Assembly (NCBI GenBank): GCA_041583015.1
Contig: JBFHGR010000085.1
Span: 1-15,871, forward strand
From: Parvicella sp041583015
GTDB taxonomy: Bacteria; Bacteroidota; Bacteroidia; Flavobacteriales_D; Parvicellaceae
Length of the DNA: 15,871 bases
Direction of reading: 5' to 3'
Under the pieces are notes generated by a model, which searched no databases, was not told the DNA's origin, and saw only the letters and a program-made list of their open reading frames with translations. The position numbers and the translations under genes are program-made. Positions 8,317 through 15,715 of the stretch are shown here, one piece after another (within the stretch, counting starts at the first letter, position 1; each line of letters begins with the position of its first letter).

Positions 8317-8437
8317 AAACGATAGTTATAATTGGTGTAACCTGTTTACGAAGCAAATGGTTTCACTTCGATTTTAAGAACGGTTATTTCTGTAAGGTGG
8401 AGAAAGCCGGTTCCCAAGGAACCGGCTTTCTATTTTA
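8317..8437 (+). ncRNA. Candidate structured small RNA of about 120 nt
   Basis: A strong plus-strand terminator at 8401-8437 has no plus-strand gene before it, since the only upstream gene runs the other way. This implies a short non-coding transcript. The preceding bases can fold: TAACC (8338-8342) with GGTTA (8382-8386), continued by GTT (8344-8346) with AAC (8379-8381) across a one-base bulge. An apical CGAAG (8349-8353)/CTTCG (8366-8370) hairpin lies inside, separated by an asymmetric internal loop. The size and the stem-bubble-stem shape recall flavobacterial 6S-like RNA, but I cannot confirm this by sequence. The 5' end is approximate. Confidence 0.45.
8401..8437 (+). terminator. Strong intrinsic terminator
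   Basis: AGAAAGCCGGTTCC (8401-8414), a 3-nt CAA loop and GGAACCGGCTTTCT (8418-8431) form a perfect 14-bp GC-rich hairpin followed by ATTTTAT. A T-rich tail exists only in the plus direction, so it ends a rightward transcript. Confidence 0.85.
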
Positions 8438-8680
8438 TAATCATTTCACAAATCTATCCACATCAATTTAATTTTTTATTTAAGATTAATTCATAATATC
8501 ACTTAATGCTCAAAGGTAAGAAAAGACACTTACTTCACTAATTTTCATTTCGGAGAATCGCATTTACTATACCACATAAAGCAGAAGAAATCGCCATAAA
8601 AAATGCAATACATTGACAAAATGTGTTACAAAAATTAAAATAGCACACCATTCATTTCAAACAAGCTATAATCAGCAAAT

Positions 8681-8746
8681 ATGACTAGAATCATATTTAC
8701 AATTGACACTCATCACAGATTTCATGACAGGTTCAATGCATCTTTG
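8681..8746 (+). promoter_or_regulatory. Tandem Crp/Fnr-box promoter of the TerB-like operon
   Basis: Distal box ATGAC-TAGA-ATCAT (8681-8694, centre 8687.5), proximal box TTGAC-ACTC-ATCAC (8703-8716, centre 8709.5) and a -7 element CATCTTTG (8739-8746) are seen. Compared with the Fnr/FixK consensus TTGAT-N4-ATCAA, the proximal box matches at 8 of 10 positions. The boxes are 22 bp apart, and the proximal centre is 36.5 nt from the final G of TTTG, which places it near -41 of the expected start (about 8750). The same two spacings occur before usp-ccoI and ccoS. The ATG follows 17 nt after the -7 element. Confidence 0.75.
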
Positions 8747-8763
8747 CCTCAAGAAAATAAATT

Positions 8764-9138
8764 ATGACTGCAACTGAACATATATATTACGGATTTGGAC
8801 AAATCATCTACAGTCTTGCTTTTGCAGATGGAGATATTCAGCCAAGTGAAAAACAAAAGTTGGAAGAGATAGTATCTCAAGAACTTAAAGAACGTGAGAG
8901 TATTCAAGTTACGTCTATAATATTTAAATTATTAGAATCTGATAAACTTACCTCCGCTCAAACTGCATATGAACATGGCATCAAAAATATAAAATTAGGT
9001 GATAATCATCTAACATCAGAGATGGTAAATATGTTTAACAATATTTTGACAAAAGTAGCGATTGCATTTCCACCTGAAACCAAAGAAGAAAAACAGATTA
9101 TTACAAATTTCAAAAACACATTCAATAACTTCAAATAA
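8764..9138 (+). CDS. TerB-like protein
   Basis: A 124-residue, mainly helical, cytoplasmic protein. Residues 17-35 (SLAFADGDIQPSEKQKLEE) match the signature of the TerB/DjlA-like fold, where an acidic DGxxxxxE loop in the helix-turn-helix binds a metal ion (D22, D24 and E29 are candidates). TerB was named for tellurite resistance, but the fold is widespread in stress and membrane-associated signalling, so tellurite resistance should not be assumed. It is the first gene of a tight three-gene unit with gaps of 7 and 1 nt, driven by a promoter carrying tandem Crp/Fnr-type boxes. This suggests induction under the same condition as the cbb3-oxidase maturation genes nearby. Confidence 0.72.
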   Translation: MTATEHIYYGFGQIIYSLAFADGDIQPSEKQKLEEIVSQELKERESIQVTSIIFKLLESDKLTSAQTAYEHGIKNIKLGDNHLTSEMVNMFNNILTKVAIAFPPETKEEKQIITNFKNTFNNFK

Positions 9139-9145
9139 CAATAAA

Positions 9146-9469
9146 ATGAGTACAATAAACATGCAATCAAATACGACAGACTCTTCTGAACACACAGTAG
9201 GAAATAGTCTACTTTCAAAACTTATGAAATACGCTACATTCAATAAATTTGGTGTTATGTCTATGATGTTAATTTTCGTTGGATGTTTAAGTGGTGTTAC
9301 TGTAGGTTTAGTTGGTTTTTCAAATGACATTGCTTTGATTTCGATAATCATACCTACCATGTCAACTCTTGCGCTTATTCTCTCTGTACAGCCAATAAGA
9401 TATATTTTAATTGCTGGTGCAATTACTGCAGTTATAGACCTTATTCTACTAACAACTTTACTTTTTTAA
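9146..9469 (+). CDS. Small membrane protein, three predicted helices
   Basis: A 107-residue protein, not recognised. A polar N-terminus of about 25 residues (Ser/Thr/Asn-rich) is followed by three hydrophobic segments: FGVMSMMLIFVGCLSGVTVG, IALISIIIPTMSTLALIL and YILIAGAITAVIDLILLTTL. I chose the ATG at 9146 (MSTINMQSN) rather than the in-frame ATG at 9062. The longer form would overlap the TerB-like gene by 77 nt and add a charged tract that merely shadows it, while 9146 follows the upstream stop by 7 nt. It lies between two soluble-protein genes in one operon and may be their membrane anchor. Confidence 0.7.
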   Translation: MSTINMQSNTTDSSEHTVGNSLLSKLMKYATFNKFGVMSMMLIFVGCLSGVTVGLVGFSNDIALISIIIPTMSTLALILSVQPIRYILIAGAITAVIDLILLTTLLF

Positions 9470-9470
9470 T

Positions 9471-9848
9471 ATGTGTAAGATAAATATCTCCGAGTCAACT
9501 TCTATTAACGACATTAAAGAATGGTTTTCCCAATCCTTTCCTTTACTAAAAATTGAAATCTATGGTAAAGAGCATCATCAAGGAGAAGGAAATTCAAGTG
9601 CGGATCAAATAAAAAACAACTCACTTCTTTCTGAACTAGGCTATAAAGATGGCCCTATTGAGTTTGTGATTTTTGAAGACTATTCAACTAATTTAGTTGA
9701 GCATATGTTTTTCACAAAATTAAATGTCAACGCACAAATTTTCAGACTTAACAAAAACACATGGATTCAAACTATCTCCACAGATAATTGGACTTTGAAA
9801 GAGCAAATGGAAAAAGCCAAAGAATACCAAGATGATAATGTAGCTTAA
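9471..9848 (+). CDS. Uncharacterised conserved small protein
   Basis: A 125-residue soluble protein with no signal peptide or membrane segment. It starts one base after the preceding stop codon. The N-terminus (SINDIKEWFSQSFPLLKIEI) and the C-terminal FRLNKNTWIQTISTDNWTLK resemble, from memory, a short conserved Bacteroidota family of unknown function with a pattern like FR..n.WI.T..TD.WTL; I cannot verify this without a search. Alternating alpha/beta character suggests a compact fold. It is the last gene of the TerB-like operon, followed by a bidirectional terminator. Shared promoter control suggests a role under low oxygen or redox stress. Confidence 0.72.
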   Translation: MCKINISESTSINDIKEWFSQSFPLLKIEIYGKEHHQGEGNSSADQIKNNSLLSELGYKDGPIEFVIFEDYSTNLVEHMFFTKLNVNAQIFRLNKNTWIQTISTDNWTLKEQMEKAKEYQDDNVA

Positions 9849-9864
9849 TTACCAATTGCTTTGA

Positions 9865-9903
9865 AAAGGTTAAAGAATTAATATTTAAAATTCTTTAACC
9901 TTT
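9865..9903. terminator. Bidirectional intrinsic terminator between convergent operons
   Basis: AAAGGTTAAAGAATT (9865-9879) and AATTCTTTAACCTTT (9889-9903) form a perfect 15-bp stem with a 9-nt loop. It ends the TerB-like operon on the plus strand. Its right arm also encodes the last codons of the regulator gene on the minus strand, so terminator and coding sequence overlap. Confidence 0.8.
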
Positions 9904-10906
9904 CATTATCTTTAATCAGAATTTCATTCTTTACAATATCAATATACCCTTCTTTCTTAAAGTCAGACAAAGTTCTAATCACACTTTCCGCACTCGTACC
10001 AACCATTGCAGCAAGATCTTCTCTTGGTATTTTGAAAACAGTATATTCTTTCTGATTCCTATATACCTCATCCAAAATAACCAAAGCAGAAGCAACCCTC
10101 ATCCTAACACTATCATATGCCATTGATATTAGTCTGTCTTCCCTTAATTTCAATTCTTCTGCAAACAATTTAATAACAGAAGACGAAGAGATAGCATTTT
10201 TATCTAGGTATTTTTGCAATTCGTCTCTATGTATTTTTTTTACCACAGTGTCTTCCATACAAGCAACGCTATCATAATACTCCGTTCCTTTCATCACATC
10301 CCACATACCAATCACATCACCTTCTTTAAATAAGTCGTAGATTAATTCTTTACCATCTTCATTTATCTTAAAAGTTTTAACCTTTCCAGATTCAATAAAA
10401 TAAGCATTTGAAGCATAATCCCCTTCCCTATAAATAATCTCTCTTTTCTGGAACTTTACTGGTTTTTTATCTAAGATAATTTTATTTACAAATTCTTGCA
10501 ACGACTCTAATACCACAGGAGTATCAGTAGCCATTAATTCCGACTTTTTAATTCTCAACTTAATAGAATTCAATAAATCAATTTCTTCAAAAGGCTTTGT
10601 TAAATAATCATCCGCACCCAAATTCATTCCCTTTCTAAAATCAGATTTATCCGCCTTTGCTGTCAAAAATATAAAAGGAATATTCCTAGTGTTTTCGTTA
10701 TCATTAAGCATTTGCCTTACTCCATAACCATCCAGCACAGGCATCATGATATCACATAGAATTATGTTCGGTGATTCCTGAAAAGCTTTTTGCACGCCAA
10801 CTTTACCATTTTCCGCCACAAGAACCTCATATCCAGCTAACTCTAATAATTCCGCTGTATTCTCACGAAGTTCTTCATTGTCTTCTATTAATAATACTTT
10901 TTTCAT
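9878..10906 (-). CDS. Response regulator receiver fused to Crp/Fnr-family transcription factor
   Basis: A 342-residue fusion. Residues 1-122 are a complete CheY-like receiver: acidic pair E8/D9, phospho-acceptor D52 (LCDIMMPVLDG), T82 and K104 (TKPFEE). Residues about 145-240 are a cyclic-nucleotide-binding-type beta barrel (REIIYREGDYASNAYFIESG). Residues about 250-342 are the Crp-type winged helix-turn-helix; in the recognition helix TSAESVIRTL, E307 and R311 align with Glu and Arg of Fnr (E209, R213) that read the TGA core of the box. No Fnr-type N-terminal cysteine cluster is present, so oxygen would be sensed elsewhere, probably by the kinase whose gene ends 12 nt upstream. It is a candidate direct activator of the three tandem-box promoters in this window. 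Functionally it joins the jobs of FixJ and FixK in one chain. Confidence 0.92.
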   Translation of the reverse strand: MKKVLLIEDNEELRENTAELLELAGYEVLVAENGKVGVQKAFQESPNIILCDIMMPVLDGYGVRQMLNDNENTRNIPFIFLTAKADKSDFRKGMNLGADDYLTKPFEEIDLLNSIKLRIKKSELMATDTPVVLESLQEFVNKIILDKKPVKFQKREIIYREGDYASNAYFIESGKVKTFKINEDGKELIYDLFKEGDVIGMWDVMKGTEYYDSVACMEDTVVKKIHRDELQKYLDKNAISSSSVIKLFAEELKLREDRLISMAYDSVRMRVASALVILDEVYRNQKEYTVFKIPREDLAAMVGTSAESVIRTLSDFKKEGYIDIVKNEILIKDNERLKNFKY

Positions 10907-10918
10907 ATCTACTTACAA

Positions 10919-12442
10919 CTATTGCGGAAGAACAACTGTAAAAGTTGTCCCAATTCCTTCTTTACTTTCAAATGAAATTTCTCCATTTAAAATCTCCGCA
11001 TATTTCTTTACTATATTTAATCCCAAGCCTGTTCCTTGAATATTGGAAACATTATCCGCTCTAAAAAATCTTTCAAACAATCTAGATTGATCTTTCTCTG
11101 GAATCCCTATTCCATTGTCTGAAACTTTCAACACCACAACATCTTCTAACAACTTAACTGATACCTCCACAGTACTTTCCGAACCAGAATACTTTAATCC
11201 ATTGGACAACAGATTTAAAAGGATGTTTTTTACAATCTTTTCATCTGTTTTTATAATACATGATTCATCTTCAAATGAAACAAGTATTTTTTGTCCTTGC
11301 TTTTTAAAAGCAGACACTTCATCAATAGCATATTTTATAACCTCGCAAATATTTACCTCCTCAATACAACTCTCTATAGCATTGGAAGATAACTTATCAA
11401 ATGAAAGAAAATCATTTAATATCCCCGTTAGATTTGTAACAGAAGACTTAATTCTGGCCGTATGCTTTAGCCTTTTTTCTTGCTGCTCTTTTTCTTCGTA
11501 TTTTTCAATCAATGAAGCTGAGGAAAGAATTGCACTTAATGGAGTTCTAAATTCATGAGAAGCCATAGAAACAAATCTGGACTTCATTTCTCCCAATTCC
11601 CTTTCTTTCTCCAATGCCTTAAATTGCTCCTCTTGAAGTTCTTTTTGCTTTGTTACGTTAATTTCTACAATCAAAAAACGCTCTACCCTATCACTGCTAC
11701 CTTTTATGCCAACAATATTTAACTCATAATGTCCCTCAAGCAATTCAATAGTACAAGATTGATTAGTTCCTTCCTTTACCAAGTTAAATAGTTTCAGCAA
11801 CTCAGCATGATATTTTGAATCAATTCTGTCTAAATAATTTATTCCAATTAAATCTTCTCCACTTACATTAAATTTCTTCAAATCTCTTCCAGCAGCAAAA
11901 ATATAGTTAAAATCTTCGTTGAGAACATTAATAATACCATCAGGAAAATTCTTTGCAATCATTTCATACAACTGCTGGCTTTTTACCAATTCTGCAGTAC
12001 GTTGAATTACAAGCATCTCCAATTCTTCATTCAACTTGTAAAGGTTACTCTTTGTAGCTTTTAATTCATTTTCTATCCTAACTCTTTCAGTAACATCAGT
12101 AACCAATCCAAGAATATACTTATCTTGATTTTGAAAGAAATAGTTCAAACTAACCTCCACTGGAAAGATACTCCCGTCCTTTCGAGCACCTCTTAATTCA
12201 CTATTGGCTAATCCCATCGGTCTAGAATGTGGATTCTGCATAAAACCATCTCTTAAAGCAACATGCTTATCTTTTGCACTAGTAGGCACAAGCATTTCAA
12301 TTCTGTTTCCAAGCATCTCATCTCTTTCGTAACCAAAGAGTTCCGTCATTCTGGCATTTACCAAAATTATCTCTCCTTTATTATCAACCACAACTAGGCC
12401 TTCAGATGCAGAATTAAATGCTATTTCAAATAAATTAGTCAG
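10919..12442 (-). CDS. PAS-domain sensor histidine kinase (FixL-like)
   Basis: A cytoplasmic hybrid of two PAS domains, a coiled coil and a kinase core, with no membrane segments. Numbering is from the GTG at 12391: PAS1 to about 105 (ELFGYERDEMLG, RKDGSIFPVEVSL), coiled coil 105-140, PAS2 about 141-250, HisKA with phospho-acceptor H279 (SMASHEFRTPLSAIL), and HATPase with N-box N393/N397, G1 box DNGIGI (425-430) and G2 box GTGLGL (453-458). The GTG start would cut off the first strand of PAS1. The 17 codons before it read (CTG)TNLFEIAFNSASEGLV, a canonical PAS beginning, and a TAG stop lies two codons before that CTG. No ATG/GTG/TTG exists in between, so CTG at 12442-12440 is the likely start (507 residues). 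The gene is transcribed with the receiver-Crp gene, its probable phosphorylation target. Confidence 0.88.
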   Translation of the reverse strand: MTNLFEIAFNSASEGLVVVDNKGEIILVNARMTELFGYERDEMLGNRIEMLVPTSAKDKHVALRDGFMQNPHSRPMGLANSELRGARKDGSIFPVEVSLNYFFQNQDKYILGLVTDVTERVRIENELKATKSNLYKLNEELEMLVIQRTAELVKSQQLYEMIAKNFPDGIINVLNEDFNYIFAAGRDLKKFNVSGEDLIGINYLDRIDSKYHAELLKLFNLVKEGTNQSCTIELLEGHYELNIVGIKGSSDRVERFLIVEINVTKQKELQEEQFKALEKERELGEMKSRFVSMASHEFRTPLSAILSSASLIEKYEEKEQQEKRLKHTARIKSSVTNLTGILNDFLSFDKLSSNAIESCIEEVNICEVIKYAIDEVSAFKKQGQKILVSFEDESCIIKTDEKIVKNILLNLLSNGLKYSGSESTVEVSVKLLEDVVVLKVSDNGIGIPEKDQSRLFERFFRADNVSNIQGTGLGLNIVKKYAEILNGEISFESKEGIGTTFTVVLPQ

Positions 12443-12477
12443 TGTCTATATAATTTTAAATTTGTTGACACAAAGTT

Positions 12478-12543
12478 ATGATAAATATCATAAATATTCT
12501 TGATATCCAGCATTTGGATTTGATTAATTTTAGCCGTAATTTG
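12478..12543 (+). promoter_or_regulatory. Tandem Crp/Fnr-box promoter of the usp-ccoI unit
   Basis: Distal box ATGAT-AAAT-ATCAT (12478-12491; the palindrome extends to TTATGATA/TATCATAA at 12476-12493), proximal box TTGAT-ATCC-AGCAT (12500-12513; perfect left half, weak right half) and a TTTG -7 element (GTAATTTG, 12536-12543) are seen. Box centres are 22 bp apart and the proximal centre is 36.5 nt from the final G of TTTG, identical to the promoters at 8681 and 15716. The start codon is 22 nt further on. The distal box also lies just upstream of the divergent kinase start and could serve both directions. Confidence 0.75.
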
Positions 12544-12565
12544 ACAAACAATTAAAAATCGCAAA

Positions 12566-13357
12566 ATGAAAAAAATACTAGTTCCTACAGACTTCTCTAA
12601 AACAGCAGATTTAGCTTTGGATTATGCTATAAAATTGGCAAATTGTTTTGACGCTGAAATCCACCTACTCAATAGTTATGATGTTCCTCATAGTGGCGCA
12701 ACACTCTTAATAAATATTGATAATTTATTAGAAAAAGATGCGAATGAAAGTTTAGAGGCTTGTGTTTCCAACTTAAAAGAAAAAACTTCGAATATTACAA
12801 TTCATACTCATGCACAACCAGGCGCTCCCGATGATGCTGTAATTAGATTTTTAAAAACTCACAACATGGACTTAGTTGTTATGGGAACAACAGGAGCTTC
12901 TGGTGTTACAGGTAAAATTTTTGGAAGCAATACTTCTGGACTGATAAAAAATATTCAAGTGCCATTGTTAGTAGTTCCCAACCAATCTGAACAACTTGAC
13001 CCTGTACGTATTGGAATTTCAACAGATTTAAAATTCAAATTAAATGACGAAATATACAATCCTGTTAGGGAGATTGCTTTGGCGTTTGGTTCAAAAGTTA
13101 GTTTTTTCAATGTAAGTGACATATACAAAAATGAAGAGTTAGAAATGATCGAAAAAGAATTCGGAACTGAATTAGATTTCGTGTATGGACATGATATAGA
13201 AGAAGGAATTATTGAATATTTAGAGGATACAGATATTAACCTATTAGTTTTAGTTTCTGAAAAGCATAGTCTAGTTCACAATCTTTTCAAACCATCTATG
13301 ACCAAAACTATGGCTAAGAATTTAAACATTCCTATGCTAATACTTTCTCAAAAATAG
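12566..13357 (+). CDS. Tandem universal stress protein (UspA family)
   Basis: A 263-residue protein with two UspA-like halves. The first (1-140) begins MKKILVPTDFSKTADLAL and keeps the ATP-binding signature G-x2-G-x9-G-S (G107, G110, G120, S121). The second (about 145-263) keeps the fold (VRIGISTDLKF ... INLLVLVSEKHS ... NIPMLILSQK) but has lost the glycine motif, so only the first half is expected to bind nucleotide. Tandem Usp proteins with one degenerate half are common in Bacteroidota. It is the first gene behind a tandem-box promoter, and only 3 nt separate it from the copper ATPase gene. Usp proteins near cbb3-oxidase genes are often induced by oxygen limitation; the exact role is unknown. 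Confidence 0.93.
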   Translation: MKKILVPTDFSKTADLALDYAIKLANCFDAEIHLLNSYDVPHSGATLLINIDNLLEKDANESLEACVSNLKEKTSNITIHTHAQPGAPDDAVIRFLKTHNMDLVVMGTTGASGVTGKIFGSNTSGLIKNIQVPLLVVPNQSEQLDPVRIGISTDLKFKLNDEIYNPVREIALAFGSKVSFFNVSDIYKNEELEMIEKEFGTELDFVYGHDIEEGIIEYLEDTDINLLVLVSEKHSLVHNLFKPSMTKTMAKNLNIPMLILSQK

Positions 13358-13360
13358 ACC

Positions 13361-15712
13361 ATGCACTCTTGTAGCCATTGCGGTGACACTTGCAAAAGCG
13401 AGAACATAAAAATTAATGACCATTATTTTTGTTGTAATGGCTGCAAAACAGTGTTTCAACTTTTAAATGATAATGACCTTTGTGACTATTACGGTGACGA
13501 AACTAATCCTGGTATAAAAATCAATAAAGTTTACACTGAAAAATTCAACATATTGGATGAAATTGAGAGTAAGTTTATTCTTTTCCAAAATTCAACCATT
13601 ACCAAAGCCAAATTTACGCTACCACAAATTCACTGTAGTTCGTGTATTTGGCTTTTAGAACACCTAAACAGACTCAATGAAAACATCATTAGTTCCGAGG
13701 TAAATTTCCAGCAAAAAAACATAACCATTTCTTTTAATAATGATACAAATCTTAAAGAAATTGCAATATTATTAAGTTCAATAGGCTATGAACCTAGATT
13801 AGACGAAAGTCTGGAAAATAAAAAAAGTGAATCCAAAACCCTTATTTACAAAATTGGTGTTGCTGGCTTTTGCTTTGGTAATATCATGCTTTTCTCGTTT
13901 CCAGAATACTTTGGACTCACAGACGAAAATTTCAGCAGTTTCTTTTCATGGCTCTCTTTCTTCCTCTCACTACCTGTATTACTCTACTCTGGTGTAGATT
14001 ACTTAAAAAATGCCATTTTAGGGATTAAGCAGAAACAAATTAACATGGACATTCCAATAGCACTTGGGATAATCACTTTATTCGTAAGAAGTACTTCAGA
14101 AATCATTACCGAAACTGGCTCCGGCTACTTTGACTCGTTAAGTGGGCTAGTATTTTTCTTATTAGTAGGCAAATGGTTTCAAGCAAAAACCTACGAATCA
14201 CTTTCCTTTGAAAGAACATACAAGTCGTACTTTCCTCTTTCCGTATCTGTTGCAACAGAATCTGGCAATGTCACCACAAAACTAGAAGATCTTAAAATAG
14301 GTGATGAAATAATTATTCGTAACCAAGAAATCATTCCCGCTGACGCCATCCTAAAAAAAGGAAAAGGAATCTTGGATTACAGTTTTGTAACAGGCGAATC
14401 AGATTTAATTGAAGTTGATGAAAATGCTAAACTATATGCAGGAGGCAGACACAAAGGTCAAGAAATAACTATCATTTTAACGCATAAACCAGACAACAGC
14501 TACCTTACACAATTATGGAATAAATCAACAAAAGAAACAAGCGAAAAAACCGTTTCAAAAATTGCCGATGATGTAAGTCATTATTTTACAATCACCGTAT
14601 TAGGCATTACTTTAGTTACATTTATTTACTGGTTCTTTGTTGACTATAGCCTTGTTTGGAATGCTGTTTCGGCAGTATTAATAGTGGCATGCCCATGCGC
14701 TTTGGCCCTCACCATTCCCTTTACACTTGGTAACTCTATACGTTTTTTAGGTAGAAATGGTATTTATTTAAAAAACGCTACGATTCTTGAAAAACTATCC
14801 AAAATTGACCATATAGTTTTTGACAAAACAGGAACACTTACAAAAGCAGGATCTAAAAATATTACATACCACCCAATAACAAAATCAGAAGATGAAATAA
14901 GCCCAATTGTAAAATCAATTGTAAAACACTCCTCCCATCCGTTAAGTGTAGCCATAGCTAATACGATACATGAAGAGAGTGATACTAGTTTATCTTCTTT
15001 TGAAGAAGTATCAGGATTAGGACTTAAATGTAAGATGGGAGATAATAAAATTTTCATTGGCAATTCCTCTATCAAAAATGAAACTAAAGACAAAACCCTT
15101 GGTAGTAAAGTGTCCATTGAAATAAATGACGAATTAGTAGGCTTCTATTCACTTACCTCAAATATTAGAGAAGGATTAAAAAATGAATTAGAAGAACTAA
15201 ACACTAATTATTCCCTATCATTGATTTCTGGAGACAACAACAGAGAAGATAAAGAAATTTTTACGTATTTAAATATTGAAAACAGAAAATACAATCTCTC
15301 ACCAAAGGACAAGTTAGAACATATAAAAACCATTCAAAACAACAATAAGAAGGTAGTGATGGTTGGTGATGGACTTAACGATGCTGGAGCATTAATGCAA
15401 AGTGATGTAGGAATAGCAGTTTCTGATGACGTAAATTATTTTGTTCCTGCCTGTGATGTAATATTAAATGCTAACAGCCTTAATACATTATCTAAATTAA
15501 TGAAGTATTCCAAAATAAGCATGAATATTATATGGTCTGGATTTATATTATCATTTATGTATAACATTGTGGGACTATCATTTGCAGTCACAGGATCTCT
15601 TTCTCCTGTCATCGCAGCAATTCTCATGCCCCTAAGTTCAATAACTATTGTAGCATTCACCTCTCTTTCTACAAGATATTATTATAAAAAAATATTTACA
15701 TCATACACATAA
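13361..15712 (+). CDS. ccoI: CcoI/FixI-type copper-translocating P1B-type ATPase
   Basis: A 783-residue inner-membrane pump that exports copper for assembly of cbb3-type cytochrome oxidase. The N-terminus has a Cys-rich metal-binding region (CSHC-x3-C and CCNGC; C4, C7, C11, C24, C25, C28) typical of the CcoI group, followed by an HMA domain with the CxxC pair C92/C95 (IHCSSCIW). Diagnostic P-type motifs are intact: TGES at 344-347, transmembrane CPC at 444-446, phosphorylation DKTGT at D488, HP at 526-527, and GDGLNDAG around D670. About eight membrane helices are present. The start, 3 nt after the usp stop, puts it in one transcript with usp. A ccoS gene follows, which fixes the assignment to CcoI rather than to a general copper-efflux CopA. 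Confidence 0.93.
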   Translation: MHSCSHCGDTCKSENIKINDHYFCCNGCKTVFQLLNDNDLCDYYGDETNPGIKINKVYTEKFNILDEIESKFILFQNSTITKAKFTLPQIHCSSCIWLLEHLNRLNENIISSEVNFQQKNITISFNNDTNLKEIAILLSSIGYEPRLDESLENKKSESKTLIYKIGVAGFCFGNIMLFSFPEYFGLTDENFSSFFSWLSFFLSLPVLLYSGVDYLKNAILGIKQKQINMDIPIALGIITLFVRSTSEIITETGSGYFDSLSGLVFFLLVGKWFQAKTYESLSFERTYKSYFPLSVSVATESGNVTTKLEDLKIGDEIIIRNQEIIPADAILKKGKGILDYSFVTGESDLIEVDENAKLYAGGRHKGQEITIILTHKPDNSYLTQLWNKSTKETSEKTVSKIADDVSHYFTITVLGITLVTFIYWFFVDYSLVWNAVSAVLIVACPCALALTIPFTLGNSIRFLGRNGIYLKNATILEKLSKIDHIVFDKTGTLTKAGSKNITYHPITKSEDEISPIVKSIVKHSSHPLSVAIANTIHEESDTSLSSFEEVSGLGLKCKMGDNKIFIGNSSIKNETKDKTLGSKVSIEINDELVGFYSLTSNIREGLKNELEELNTNYSLSLISGDNNREDKEIFTYLNIENRKYNLSPKDKLEHIKTIQNNNKKVVMVGDGLNDAGALMQSDVGIAVSDDVNYFVPACDVILNANSLNTLSKLMKYSKISMNIIWSGFILSFMYNIVGLSFAVTGSLSPVIAAILMPLSSITIVAFTSLSTRYYYKKIFTSYT

Positions 15713-15715
15713 AAA

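Larger units (their letters stand above)
8214..8763. other. Gene-free stretch of 550 bp
   Basis: No protein-coding frame of convincing length or composition was found between the divergent genes at 8213 and 8764. The left part (about 8281-8437) holds a candidate promoter, structured RNA and terminator. The right part (8681-8746) holds the tandem-box promoter of the TerB-like operon. In between, 8438-8680 is AT-rich and shows nothing I can name. Confidence 0.7.

Noticed and set aside
8764..9138. Tellurite resistance function for the TerB-like gene
   Set aside because: No other ter genes are nearby, and the fold is used for many purposes.
9006..9360. Two overlapping minus-strand frames
   Set aside because: Both are antisense to the TerB-like and small membrane protein genes, which form a tight operon with a good promoter.
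11115..11558. Open plus-strand frame of 147 codons
   Set aside because: It lies antisense inside the kinase domain of the histidine kinase, which has clear motifs. The translated product has biased, low-complexity composition.
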